A DNA stretch of 64,000 nt from Eubacteriales bacterium (lineage in GTDB: Bacteria; Bacillota; Clostridia; Lachnospirales; Lachnospiraceae), in assembly GCA_030536995.1 (NCBI GenBank), contig JAUNOY010000004.1:101145-165144 (forward strand), read 5' to 3'. The notes beneath the pieces are model-generated. The model was not told the DNA's origin. It did no database searches and worked only from the letters and a program-made list of their open reading frames with translations. A program made the position numbers and the translations under genes. Positions 43,927 through 51,448 of this stretch are shown piece by piece (position 1 is the stretch's first letter; every line of letters begins with the position of its first letter).

Positions 43927-44888
43927 TGAATCGTGCAAAAGAGCTTCTGGCAGACGGAACAGTAGCCCGTGTTCTCGGCTGGAAGGCCGGAGACTTATCT
44001 TACAATCCGGAGCCGGCATTTTTTGAGACAGAAGAATCCCTGAAGGATTTCGTTTATAACGGTTTCTGCGGGGCAAATTTAAGCAAATATATGATCGCAG
44101 CGTCTAAGTTTGAGGGAAAGACTCTGATATGTCTTAAACCCTGTGATACATATAGCTTTAATCAGCTGATTAAAGAACACCGCGTTGACAGAGAGAAAGC
44201 ATATATTATCGGTGTCGGCTGCAAAGGTAAGCTTGATATCGAAAAGATCCGTCAGCAGGGTATCAAAGGTATTGAGAGTATTTCCGGAGCTGAGATTGAG
44301 GATGAGGCAGAGACTCTGACAATCCAGACAATCTATGGCGAAAAGACCTGTGCATACAAAGATGTCATGCTGGAGAGATGTCATGTATGTAAAGGAAAAG
44401 AGCATATGATTTATGACGAGCTTATCGGCGAGTCCAAAGATACAAAGGATGCAGACCGTTTTGCCGAGATTGAGAATATCGAGGCTATGAGTCCTGAAGA
44501 AAAGTTTGCATTTTTCCAGAAGGAATTAAGCAAATGTATCCGCTGTAATGCCTGCAGAAATGTCTGTCCGGCCTGCAGTTGCCGTAAATGTGTTTTTGAC
44601 AGTGATAAGTTTGACAGTTCCCAGAAGGCAAATGTGGATTCCTTTGAGGAAAAAATGTTCCACGTAATCCGTGCGTTCCACGTTGCCGGAAGATGTACAG
44701 ACTGCGGCGAGTGCAGCAGAGTATGTCCGCAGGGCATTCCGCTTCACCTTTTCAATCGTAAGTTTATTAAAGACATTAATGAGTTCTACGGCGAATATCA
44801 GGCAGGGGAAGACACAGATTCCAAAGGCCCTCTTACAAACTTTGACTTCGAAGATGTCGAGCCTGGTATAGTAGCAGAAAGGGGATAA
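43914..44888 (+). CDS. FlxC-like iron-sulfur protein
   Basis: This 324-residue cytosolic protein has an N-terminal half with the CoF420-hydrogenase beta/AsrA flavour (LICLKPCDTYSFNQLIKEH, YIIGVGCKGKLDIEK, a possible CHVC site). Its C-terminal half has two [4Fe-4S] motifs, CIRCNACRNVCPACSCRKC and CTDCGECSRVCPQGIP. Extra cysteines (CSCRKC) hint at a further cluster. Position between an flxD and an flxB-like gene makes it the FlxC equivalent. It probably extends the wire from the NADH flavin to HdrA or to ferredoxin. Confidence 0.82.
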   Translation: MQELMNRAKELLADGTVARVLGWKAGDLSYNPEPAFFETEESLKDFVYNGFCGANLSKYMIAASKFEGKTLICLKPCDTYSFNQLIKEHRVDREKAYIIGVGCKGKLDIEKIRQQGIKGIESISGAEIEDEAETLTIQTIYGEKTCAYKDVMLERCHVCKGKEHMIYDELIGESKDTKDADRFAEIENIEAMSPEEKFAFFQKELSKCIRCNACRNVCPACSCRKCVFDSDKFDSSQKANVDSFEEKMFHVIRAFHVAGRCTDCGECSRVCPQGIPLHLFNRKFIKDINEFYGEYQAGEDTDSKGPLTNFDFEDVEPGIVAERG

Positions 44889-44891
44889 TGT

Positions 44892-45923
44892 ATGTTTAAA
44901 ATAAAAGCAGAAAATCTGCCGGCATTATTCCGTAAAATTGCCGCAGAGCAGGAATTATATTTACCGGTGAAGGAAGCAGGTCAGGTGAACTTTGCTGCAT
45001 GGAGCGAAAATGCAGAGGTTTCCCTTGACACCTTAAAAACCGTAAAATCACCAAAAGATGCGTTTTTCCCACAGAGTGAAAATCTTTACAGCTGTGTGAA
45101 GGACGGTAAAAAGATTTCAATCGAACCGGGCGCATTAAAAGAGCAGAATTTCGTGCTTTTCGGCATGAAAGCCTGTGATATTCAGGGCGTTAAGGTTCTT
45201 GACAATGTATTCTTAAGCGAGCCTGTAGATACGTTTTACGCTGCAAGACGCGACCATGGCACAATTGTTGCCCTTGCCTGTCACGAACCGGAAGAAAGCT
45301 GTTTCTGTAAGGTTTTTGGTATTGACTGTGCAGATCCTGTGGCTGATGTTGCTGCATGGATGATCGAAGGTGAGTTATACTGGAAAGCTCTTTCCGAAAA
45401 AGGAGAGGCTCTTACCGCAATTGTAAAAGAGCTTCTCACAGATGCTGATGAGGCAAAGGTGGAAGAGGAAAAACAGGTAATCCGCACAATCGTGGACAAG
45501 CTTCCATACTCCAATCTTTCTTTAGAGGGATGGGGAGAGGAAGACTACATGGAGAGATTTAATTCTTCTGTGTGGGAAGAACTTTATAAACCGTGTCTGG
45601 CATGCGGAACCTGTACTTTTGTATGCCCGACCTGTCAGTGTTATGACATTAAAGATTACGATACAGGACATGGAGTACAGCGTTATCGCTGCTGGGATTC
45701 CTGTATGTATTCCGATTTTACTATGATGGCACACGGAAATAACCGTAACAGCCAGATGCAGCGTTTCCGTCAGAGATTTATGCACAAGCTTGTTTACTAT
45801 CCTGTAAATAATAACGGCATGTTCTCCTGTGTAGGATGCGGCCGCTGTGTGGAAAAATGCCCGTCAGCCTTAAATATTGTAAAAGTAATCAAAGCATTTG
45901 AAAAACAGGGAGGTGAAAACTGA
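44892..45923 (+). CDS. FlxB/AsrA-like iron-sulfur protein
   Basis: This 343-residue protein is related to anaerobic sulfite reductase subunit A and hydrogenase beta-type proteins. It has LFGMKACDIQGVKVLDNVF and ALACHEPEESCFC in the N-terminal half, and two [4Fe-4S] motifs, CLACGTCTFVCPTCQCYDI and CVGCGRCVEKCPSALN, in the C-terminal half. Subunits of this type partner directly with the FAD/NAD(P)H-binding AsrB-like protein, which is the very next gene and overlaps by one base. No sulfite reductase (AsrC) is present, which excludes a complete asr operon. Confidence 0.87.
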   Translation: MFKIKAENLPALFRKIAAEQELYLPVKEAGQVNFAAWSENAEVSLDTLKTVKSPKDAFFPQSENLYSCVKDGKKISIEPGALKEQNFVLFGMKACDIQGVKVLDNVFLSEPVDTFYAARRDHGTIVALACHEPEESCFCKVFGIDCADPVADVAAWMIEGELYWKALSEKGEALTAIVKELLTDADEAKVEEEKQVIRTIVDKLPYSNLSLEGWGEEDYMERFNSSVWEELYKPCLACGTCTFVCPTCQCYDIKDYDTGHGVQRYRCWDSCMYSDFTMMAHGNNRNSQMQRFRQRFMHKLVYYPVNNNGMFSCVGCGRCVEKCPSALNIVKVIKAFEKQGGEN

Positions 45924-46807
45924 TGTGCGAACATAATCACGAACATGGACATGACCATGAATGTACCTGTCATAAAGACTATAAATTAGACACTCTGATC
46001 CCAATGGTGGGTGTGATCACCGATATCAGAGAGGAGACACCGGATGTAAAAACTTTCCGTGTAAATGCTCCGGAGGGGGGCAAGCTTTTTGAACATATGC
46101 CCGGCCAGTGTGCCATGCTGTGTGCTCCCGGTGTAAGTGAGGGTATGTTTTCCATCACTTCTTCACCTACAAATAAAGAATATCAGGAATTCAGTATTAA
46201 GAAATGCGGTATGCTCACAGATTATCTCCACAGCCTTGAGGTAGGAGATGAGATTACAGTCCGCGGTCCATACGGAAATCATTTCCCGGTAGAGGAGGAG
46301 TTAAAGGGTAAAAATCTTCTCTTTATCGCAGGTGGTATCGGTCTTGCGCCTCTTCGCTCCGTAATCAACTATGTACTTGATAATCGTGAAAATTATGGTA
46401 CTGTTGATATTCTTTACGGTTCCCGTTCCGCAGATGACCTGGTACAGTTAAAGGAAATTCAGGAAGTCTGGATGAAAACAGAGGGTGTGAATGTATACCT
46501 TACTATCGACCGTGAACAGGAGGGCTGGGACGGCCACGTGGGCTTTGTTCCGTCTTACTTAAAGGAAATCGGCTTTGACACCAACAAGACAGCTCTTGTT
46601 TGCGGACCGCCGATTATGATTAAATTTGTACTTGCAGGCTTAGAGGAGCTGGGCTTCTCCAGAGAGCAGGTATACACCACATTAGAGCTCAGAATGAAGT
46701 GTGGCGTAGGCAAATGCGGCCGCTGCAACATTGGCTCCAAATATGTATGTAAAGATGGTCCTGTATTCCGCTGCGACGAGATCGACGAATTACCGGCGGA
46801 GTATTAA
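45923..46807 (+). CDS. FlxA/AsrB-like FAD and NAD(P)H-binding subunit with His-rich N-terminus
   Basis: This 294-residue ferredoxin-reductase-fold protein is the likely entry point for NADH electrons. An FAD-binding barrel is seen (MFSITSSPTNKEYQEFSIKK, VRGPYGNHFP), the NAD domain starts LLFIAGGIGLAPLRSVINY, and CGPPIMIKF follows. A C-terminal [2Fe-2S] site is spaced CGVGKCGRCNIGSKYVC. The first 17 residues are exceptional: Cys2, 14 and 16 and His4, 6, 8, 10, 12 and 17 could bind a metal. The start is set by TGATG overlap with the previous stop. Confidence 0.9.
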   Translation: MCEHNHEHGHDHECTCHKDYKLDTLIPMVGVITDIREETPDVKTFRVNAPEGGKLFEHMPGQCAMLCAPGVSEGMFSITSSPTNKEYQEFSIKKCGMLTDYLHSLEVGDEITVRGPYGNHFPVEEELKGKNLLFIAGGIGLAPLRSVINYVLDNRENYGTVDILYGSRSADDLVQLKEIQEVWMKTEGVNVYLTIDREQEGWDGHVGFVPSYLKEIGFDTNKTALVCGPPIMIKFVLAGLEELGFSREQVYTTLELRMKCGVGKCGRCNIGSKYVCKDGPVFRCDEIDELPAEY

Positions 46808-46833
46808 TTTCAGTATTGAGAGGAAAATAAACA

Positions 46834-47508
46834 ATGGAAAAAATGGTTAATGTATATTTTTTCGGTAAAAAATACAGCGTACCTGCAGAGCTCACCATTA
46901 TGACAGCCATGGAATACGCTGGCTACACTCTTAAAAGAGGATGTGGCTGCCGTCATGGTTTCTGTGGAGCCTGTGCCACTATTTACAGAATCAAGGGTCA
47001 GAATGAGTTGAAGACATGTCTTGCCTGTCAGACACAGGTTCAGGAGGGAATGTATGTGGCAAGTATTCCTTTCTTCCCGACAGATAAGAGAACATATGAC
47101 ATCAACGAGATTAAACCGAACCAGCAGATTATGATGGAGCTTTATCCGGAAATTTACAGCTGTATCGGCTGTAACGCATGTACAAAAGCCTGTACACAGG
47201 ATTTGAATGTTATGCAGTACATCGCATACGCACAGCGCGGTGAGTTTGAAAAATGTGCAGAAGAATCTTTCGACTGTGTAGGCTGCGGCTGCTGTTCCGT
47301 AAGATGTCCGGCAGAGATTTCCCATCCGATGGTTGGTCTTCTGGCAAGACGTCTCACCGGTAAATACATCGCTCCAAAGTCTGAGCACCTTGAGAAACGA
47401 GTAGAAGAGATTAACAACGGTGCATACGACGAGCTTATCGAGCAGATCATGCAGAAACCGATCACAGAGATGCAGGAACTTTACAATAACAGGGATATTG
47501 AGAAATAA
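46834..47508 (+). CDS. frdB: Fumarate reductase iron-sulfur subunit
   Basis: This 224-residue protein is shorter than usual FrdB/SdhB (about 240). The N-terminal plant-ferredoxin-like part holds the [2Fe-2S] ligands in RGCGCRHGFCGACATIY and CLACQTQV. The C-terminal part has CIGCNACTKACTQD and CVGCGCCSVRCPAEISHP for two further clusters. It lacks the CCG domain found in methanogen thiol:fumarate reductase TfrB; the separate HdrB in this operon may supply that function. It would wire FrdA to the Hdr-Flx complex. No membrane anchor genes accompany it. Confidence 0.88.
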   Translation: MEKMVNVYFFGKKYSVPAELTIMTAMEYAGYTLKRGCGCRHGFCGACATIYRIKGQNELKTCLACQTQVQEGMYVASIPFFPTDKRTYDINEIKPNQQIMMELYPEIYSCIGCNACTKACTQDLNVMQYIAYAQRGEFEKCAEESFDCVGCGCCSVRCPAEISHPMVGLLARRLTGKYIAPKSEHLEKRVEEINNGAYDELIEQIMQKPITEMQELYNNRDIEK

Positions 47509-47519
47509 GGAGGGCAATC

Positions 47520-49130
47520 ATGTATACACCATATCCAGAAAATATGATGGAATCTATCAAAAAGGTAGAGGCTACAAGAGCAGAACGTATGGCGACAGAG
47601 CCGGCACGTCTTTCTGCGGAAGAAAAAGATGCACTCCTGAAAGAATTCCACCCAGATTATAATCCGGATGCTTTTGCTGAGATTAAAGTTGGACCAAACA
47701 AAGGAGAAAAGGCTCCTCTGGAACTGGCTCACCTTCTTCATTCCACAAGCCGCATCCAGAATGAAAATATTGACCTTTCAAAGGTAGACTACGATGTAGA
47801 TGTGCTTGTTATCGGCGGCGGCGGTGCAGGTTCCTCCTGTGCTATTGAAGCTCATAATGCAGGTGCAAATGTTATGATCGTGACAAAGCTTCGTATCGGT
47901 GATGCCAACACTATGATGGCAGAAGGCGGTATTCAGGCAGCAGATAAAGAAAACGACTCTCCGGTACAGCATTATCTTGACTGCTTCGGCGGCGGACATT
48001 TCGCAGGAAGACCGGAACTGGTAAGACGTCTTGTAATGGAAGCTCCGGATGCAATTAAATGGCTCAATGAGCTTGGCGTTGAGTTTGACAAAGAAGAAGA
48101 CGGAAATATGATCACGACTCACGGCGGCGGTACTTCCAGAAAGAGAATGCATGCTGCAAAGGACTATTCCGGTGCTGAGATTATGCGTACCATCCGCGAT
48201 GAGGTGATTAACCGCGGTATTCCTGTTGTGGAATTCACTTCTGCAGTTGAGCTTATTAAAGATGAAAAAGGTCAGGTGGCAGGTGCTGTTCTCCAGAATA
48301 TGGAAACAGGGGACTACCTTGTGGCAAGAGCAAAAACTGTTGTAATCGCTACAGGTGGTGCAGGAAGAATGCATTATCAGGGCTTCCCGACATCTAACCA
48401 TTACGGCGCAACAGCAGACGGTCTTGTTCTTGGATACCGTGCAGGTGCACCGCTTCTTTACCAGGATTCTATTCAGTATCATCCGACAGGAGCTGTTTAT
48501 CCGGCACAGATTCTTGGAGCTCTTGTTACAGAGAAGGTTCGTTCTGTTGGTGCACAGCTTGTTAACGCGGAAGGTAAAGCATATATCCATCCGCTGGAAA
48601 CACGTGACGTTAACGCTTCCGGTGTAATCCGTGAATGTCGTGAAGGCAGAGGTGTAGAGGTTCCGGGCGGACTTAAAGGCGTATGGCTGGATACTCCGAT
48701 GATTGAGATTCTCGGAGGAGAAGGTACCATTGAAAAGAGAATTCCGGCAATGTTCCGTATGTACATGAACTATGGCATTGATATGAGAAAAGTGCCGATT
48801 CTTATTTATCCTACTCTTCATTATCAGAACGGTGGTATTGAAATCAATGGAGAAGGTTTTACAAAAACAATTCCAAACCTTCTTGTTGCAGGTGAGGCAG
48901 TAGGAGGAATCCACGGAAGAAACCGTCTTATGGGTAACTCCCTTCTGGATATTATTGTATTTGGTCGTAATGCAGGTAAGGCTGCAGCTGCAAAAGCAAA
49001 AGAGACAGAGATTGGTTCTATGAATCTTGACCATATTTACAAATATGCAGAGGAATTAAAGGCGGCAGATGCAGATGAGCATGATATTTCTCCAATGCTG
49101 CTTCCTAATTATGCCCGTCACGAAAGATAA
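47520..49130 (+). CDS. frdA: Fumarate reductase flavoprotein subunit (soluble type)
   Basis: At 536 residues it is shorter than membrane-type FrdA (about 580-600). FAD motif: VLVIGGGGAGSSCAIEAHNA. The covalent-FAD histidine of classic FrdA (SHTVAA) is replaced in DANTMMAEGGIQAA, so flavin is non-covalent. Substrate-site motifs are kept: THGGGTSRKRMHA, IQYHPTGAV, TRDVNASG, LHYQNGGIEI and GNSLLDIIVFGRNAG. L-aspartate oxidase is a relative, but no nad genes are nearby and frdB is adjacent. It should reduce fumarate to succinate in the cytosol. AAGGAGGG precedes the ATG. Confidence 0.9.
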   Translation: MYTPYPENMMESIKKVEATRAERMATEPARLSAEEKDALLKEFHPDYNPDAFAEIKVGPNKGEKAPLELAHLLHSTSRIQNENIDLSKVDYDVDVLVIGGGGAGSSCAIEAHNAGANVMIVTKLRIGDANTMMAEGGIQAADKENDSPVQHYLDCFGGGHFAGRPELVRRLVMEAPDAIKWLNELGVEFDKEEDGNMITTHGGGTSRKRMHAAKDYSGAEIMRTIRDEVINRGIPVVEFTSAVELIKDEKGQVAGAVLQNMETGDYLVARAKTVVIATGGAGRMHYQGFPTSNHYGATADGLVLGYRAGAPLLYQDSIQYHPTGAVYPAQILGALVTEKVRSVGAQLVNAEGKAYIHPLETRDVNASGVIRECREGRGVEVPGGLKGVWLDTPMIEILGGEGTIEKRIPAMFRMYMNYGIDMRKVPILIYPTLHYQNGGIEINGEGFTKTIPNLLVAGEAVGGIHGRNRLMGNSLLDIIVFGRNAGKAAAAKAKETEIGSMNLDHIYKYAEELKAADADEHDISPMLLPNYARHER

Positions 49131-49148
49131 AAGTTTATAATAAATGGA

Positions 49149-49203
49149 AAAGCAGTCTTGCCTGATCATTTCCTCCGGAATGGTTGACAGGTTGGGCTGC
49201 TTT
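49149..49203 (+). other. Hairpin overlapping the fumarase promoter
   Basis: AAAGCAG pairs with CTGCTTT, and CATTTCC inside pairs with GGAATG. It starts 18 bases after frdA and has no T-run. It could be a partial terminator that lets part of the transcription into fumarase. Confidence 0.4.
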
Positions 49204-49211
49204 GCTATAAT
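49184..49211 (+). promoter_or_regulatory. Promoter of the fumarase genes
   Basis: A consensus TTGACA and consensus TATAAT with a 16-base spacer, 68 bases before the fumA start. It gives fumarase expression separate from the hdr-flx-frd operon. Confidence 0.8.
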
Positions 49212-49279
49212 GAAAGAAATGACAAAACAAGTCTTTGTTTTGATTTCAATTAACAATACTCACAGGAGGAGAGAAAGCA

Positions 49280-50122
49280 ATGCGTGAAATTGAAGTAAGC
49301 AGACTTACAGATGTAATTGAAAAGCTCTGTATCGAAGCAAACAATCATCTTCCGGAAGATGTAAAATGCGCGATCAAAAATTGCCGTGCATGTGAAGATG
49401 GAGAAATTGCCAGAGGCGTTCTCGACAACATTATCGAAAACTTTGAAATCGCAGATAATGAAAACGTTCCGATCTGCCAGGATACCGGTATGGCATGTGT
49501 GTTCCTTGAGATTGGACAGGATGTTCACTTTGTAGGAGGCGACTATACAGAGGCGATTAACGAGGGTGTTCGCCGTGGCTATGATAAGGGCTATTTACGT
49601 AAATCCGTAGTGAAAGACCCGGTTCGCCGCGGAAATACAGGAGACAATACTCCAGCTATGATTTATACAGAAATCGTTCCGGGAGATCAGGTTAAGGTTA
49701 CAGTTGGACCGAAAGGCTTCGGCAGTGAGAATATGAGCCAGATCCGTATGTTTAAACCATCTGCAGGTCTTCAGGGAATCAAGGATTTTATTCTGGAAGC
49801 AGTAGAGACAGCCGGTCCTAACCCATGTCCTCCAATGGTAGTAGGCGTAGGTATCGGGGGTACTTTTGACAAATGTGCGCTTCTTGCAAAAAAAGCGCTT
49901 ATGCGTCCTCTGGATTCTCAGAATCCGGACCCGTTCTATGCAGATCTTGAAAAAGAAATGCTGGAAAAAATCAATGAGCTGGGCATCGGACCGCAAGGCT
50001 TCGGCGGTAAGACGACTGCCATTGGGCTGAACATCGAAACACTGCCTACTCACATTGCAGGTATGCCATGTGCAGTAAATATCAACTGCCATGTTACCCG
50101 TCATAAATCGGAGGTGATTTAA
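49280..50122 (+). CDS. fumA: Class I fumarate hydratase, alpha subunit
   Basis: This 280-residue catalytic subunit of the oxygen-sensitive [4Fe-4S] fumarase interconverts malate and fumarate. Cluster and substrate motifs: ICQDTGMACVFLEIG, RRGNTGDNTPAMIYTEIVPG, GPKGFGSENMSQIRMFKP, PNPCPPMVVGVGIGGTFDKC and GIGPQGFGGKTTAIGLNIE. The three cluster cysteines are visible. Tartrate dehydratase alpha is a close relative, but the malate/fumarate context favours fumarase. It joins fumB with no gap, and an AGGAGGAG ribosome site precedes it. Confidence 0.93.
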   Translation: MREIEVSRLTDVIEKLCIEANNHLPEDVKCAIKNCRACEDGEIARGVLDNIIENFEIADNENVPICQDTGMACVFLEIGQDVHFVGGDYTEAINEGVRRGYDKGYLRKSVVKDPVRRGNTGDNTPAMIYTEIVPGDQVKVTVGPKGFGSENMSQIRMFKPSAGLQGIKDFILEAVETAGPNPCPPMVVGVGIGGTFDKCALLAKKALMRPLDSQNPDPFYADLEKEMLEKINELGIGPQGFGGKTTAIGLNIETLPTHIAGMPCAVNINCHVTRHKSEVI

Positions 50123-50686
50123 ATGGAAAAACGTCGTATTACACTGCCTCTTACAGAGGAACTGGCACGCAGCCTTCATGCAGGTGATCAGGTATTGTTA
50201 ACAGGAAACATTTATACTTCCCGTGATGCGGGACATAAGAGAATGTGTGAAGCACTTGCAAAAGGCGAAGAGATTCCTTTTGATCCAAAGGATGCTACCA
50301 TTTACTATGTGGGACCGACTCCGGCTAAGCCGGGCGCTGTAATCGGTTCAGCAGGTCCTACAACAAGCGGACGCATGGATGCTTATGCACCGACTATGAT
50401 GTCTGTAGGTGCAAGAGGAATGATTGGAAAAGGTGCCCGCCTTCCTGAAGTTGTGGATGCTATGAAGAAATACAGTGGTGTTTATTTTGGCGCTATCGGC
50501 GGTGCAGGCGCACTCCTTGCAAAATGTATCAAAAAAGCTGAGCTTATTGCATATGAAGATTTGGGAGCAGAGGCTCTTCGTAAGCTGTATGTAGAGGATA
50601 TGCCTCTTGTTGTTATTATTGACAGTGAGGGAAAGAATCTTTACGAAGACGGACGTGCAGCTTATCTTGCACAGAAGAATGTATAA
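50123..50686 (+). CDS. fumB: Class I fumarate hydratase, beta subunit
   Basis: This 187-residue partner of the alpha subunit, together with it, equals one FumA-type chain. Motifs: LHAGDQVLLTGNIYTSRDAG (start of the swivel domain), YVGPTPAKPG, IGSAGPTTSGRMDAY, MIGKGARLPEVV and FGAIGGAGALLAKCI. It begins directly after the alpha stop with GGAGGTG within the alpha gene's end as the ribosome site. Confidence 0.93.
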   Translation: MEKRRITLPLTEELARSLHAGDQVLLTGNIYTSRDAGHKRMCEALAKGEEIPFDPKDATIYYVGPTPAKPGAVIGSAGPTTSGRMDAYAPTMMSVGARGMIGKGARLPEVVDAMKKYSGVYFGAIGGAGALLAKCIKKAELIAYEDLGAEALRKLYVEDMPLVVIIDSEGKNLYEDGRAAYLAQKNV

Positions 50687-50692
50687 GTGCAG

Positions 50693-51379
50693 ATGAAAGG
50701 ATTAAGAGAGTATCATTCTCACGGACAGATGTCGGAGGCTTTTCTGACAGCAGCCTTTCTTTCTTTGTCCGGAGGTTTGCAGGATGCTTATACCTACGCC
50801 TTCAGAGGCGGTGTATTTGCCAATGCCCAGACTGGAAATATCGTTTTGCTCAGTCAGAATCTTTTTGAGAAAAACTGGGGACTGGCTTTGCGGTATTTTA
50901 TTCCTGTATTTTCCTTTGTTCTGGGAGTTGCCATTGCAGAGTGGATCCGACAGTCTTACAGTAATATAGACAGTTTTCACTGGAGACAGCTGGTTGTATT
51001 AAGTGAGGTCATACTGTTATTTATTGTAGGTTTTCTGCCTCAAAGCATGAATATGCTGGCAAACGCTATGGTTTCTTTTTCCTGTGCCATGCAGGTACAG
51101 GCATTCCGTAAGGTTACAGGTTATGCTTTTTCCAGTACCATGTGTATCGGAAATGTTCGAAGTGCCATGGAATCTCTTTATACCTTCTGCAGAAAGCGAG
51201 AGCCTAAGATGCTGAAAAAAACTCTTCGCTACTGGGAGATTATTATTCTTTTTGCTCTTGGAGCAGGTCTCGGAGGCCATTTTTCAGCAGTATTCGGGGC
51301 AAAGACCATATGGTTTTCCTGTGCTCTTTTGCTGATCAGCTTTTTCCTGATGTTTATCAGGGAAGAAGAGGAAAAATAA
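50693..51379 (+). CDS. YoaK/DUF1275-family membrane protein
   Basis: This protein has 228 residues from the ATG at 50693 (a GTG at 50687 adds two). Six hydrophobic segments are visible. The family signature is LSGGLQDAYTYAFRGGVFAN followed by AQTGNIVLLS. Function is unknown; the family is sometimes linked to transport. It follows fumB almost without gap and has no clear ribosome site of its own, so it probably depends on coupled translation. The role in fumarate metabolism, if any, might be dicarboxylate movement, but nothing in the sequence shows that. Confidence 0.85.
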   Translation: MKGLREYHSHGQMSEAFLTAAFLSLSGGLQDAYTYAFRGGVFANAQTGNIVLLSQNLFEKNWGLALRYFIPVFSFVLGVAIAEWIRQSYSNIDSFHWRQLVVLSEVILLFIVGFLPQSMNMLANAMVSFSCAMQVQAFRKVTGYAFSSTMCIGNVRSAMESLYTFCRKREPKMLKKTLRYWEIIILFALGAGLGGHFSAVFGAKTIWFSCALLLISFFLMFIREEEEK

Positions 51380-51389
51380 AAATAGTTAT

Positions 51390-51436
51390 AAAAATACCCT
51401 TTGTTTATCTTGAAATTGATGACAAAGGGTATTTTT
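51390..51436. terminator. Bidirectional terminator
   Basis: AAAAATACCCTTTGT pairs perfectly over 15 bases with ACAAAGGGTATTTTT. A- and T-runs on both sides let it end transcripts from either direction. It lies between convergent genes. Confidence 0.92.
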
Positions 51437-51448
51437 GTTATATGATGA

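Noticed and set aside
44892-46807. Anaerobic sulfite reductase (asrAB)
   Set aside because: The two genes resemble AsrA and AsrB, but no AsrC sirohaem subunit follows and they sit between flxD/hdrA and frdB, so an Flx-type module fits better.
47778-49034. A 418-codon minus-strand open frame inside frdA
   Set aside because: It lies antisense to a clear flavoprotein gene. The product is rich in Cys, His and Asn with no domain, and there is no start signal.
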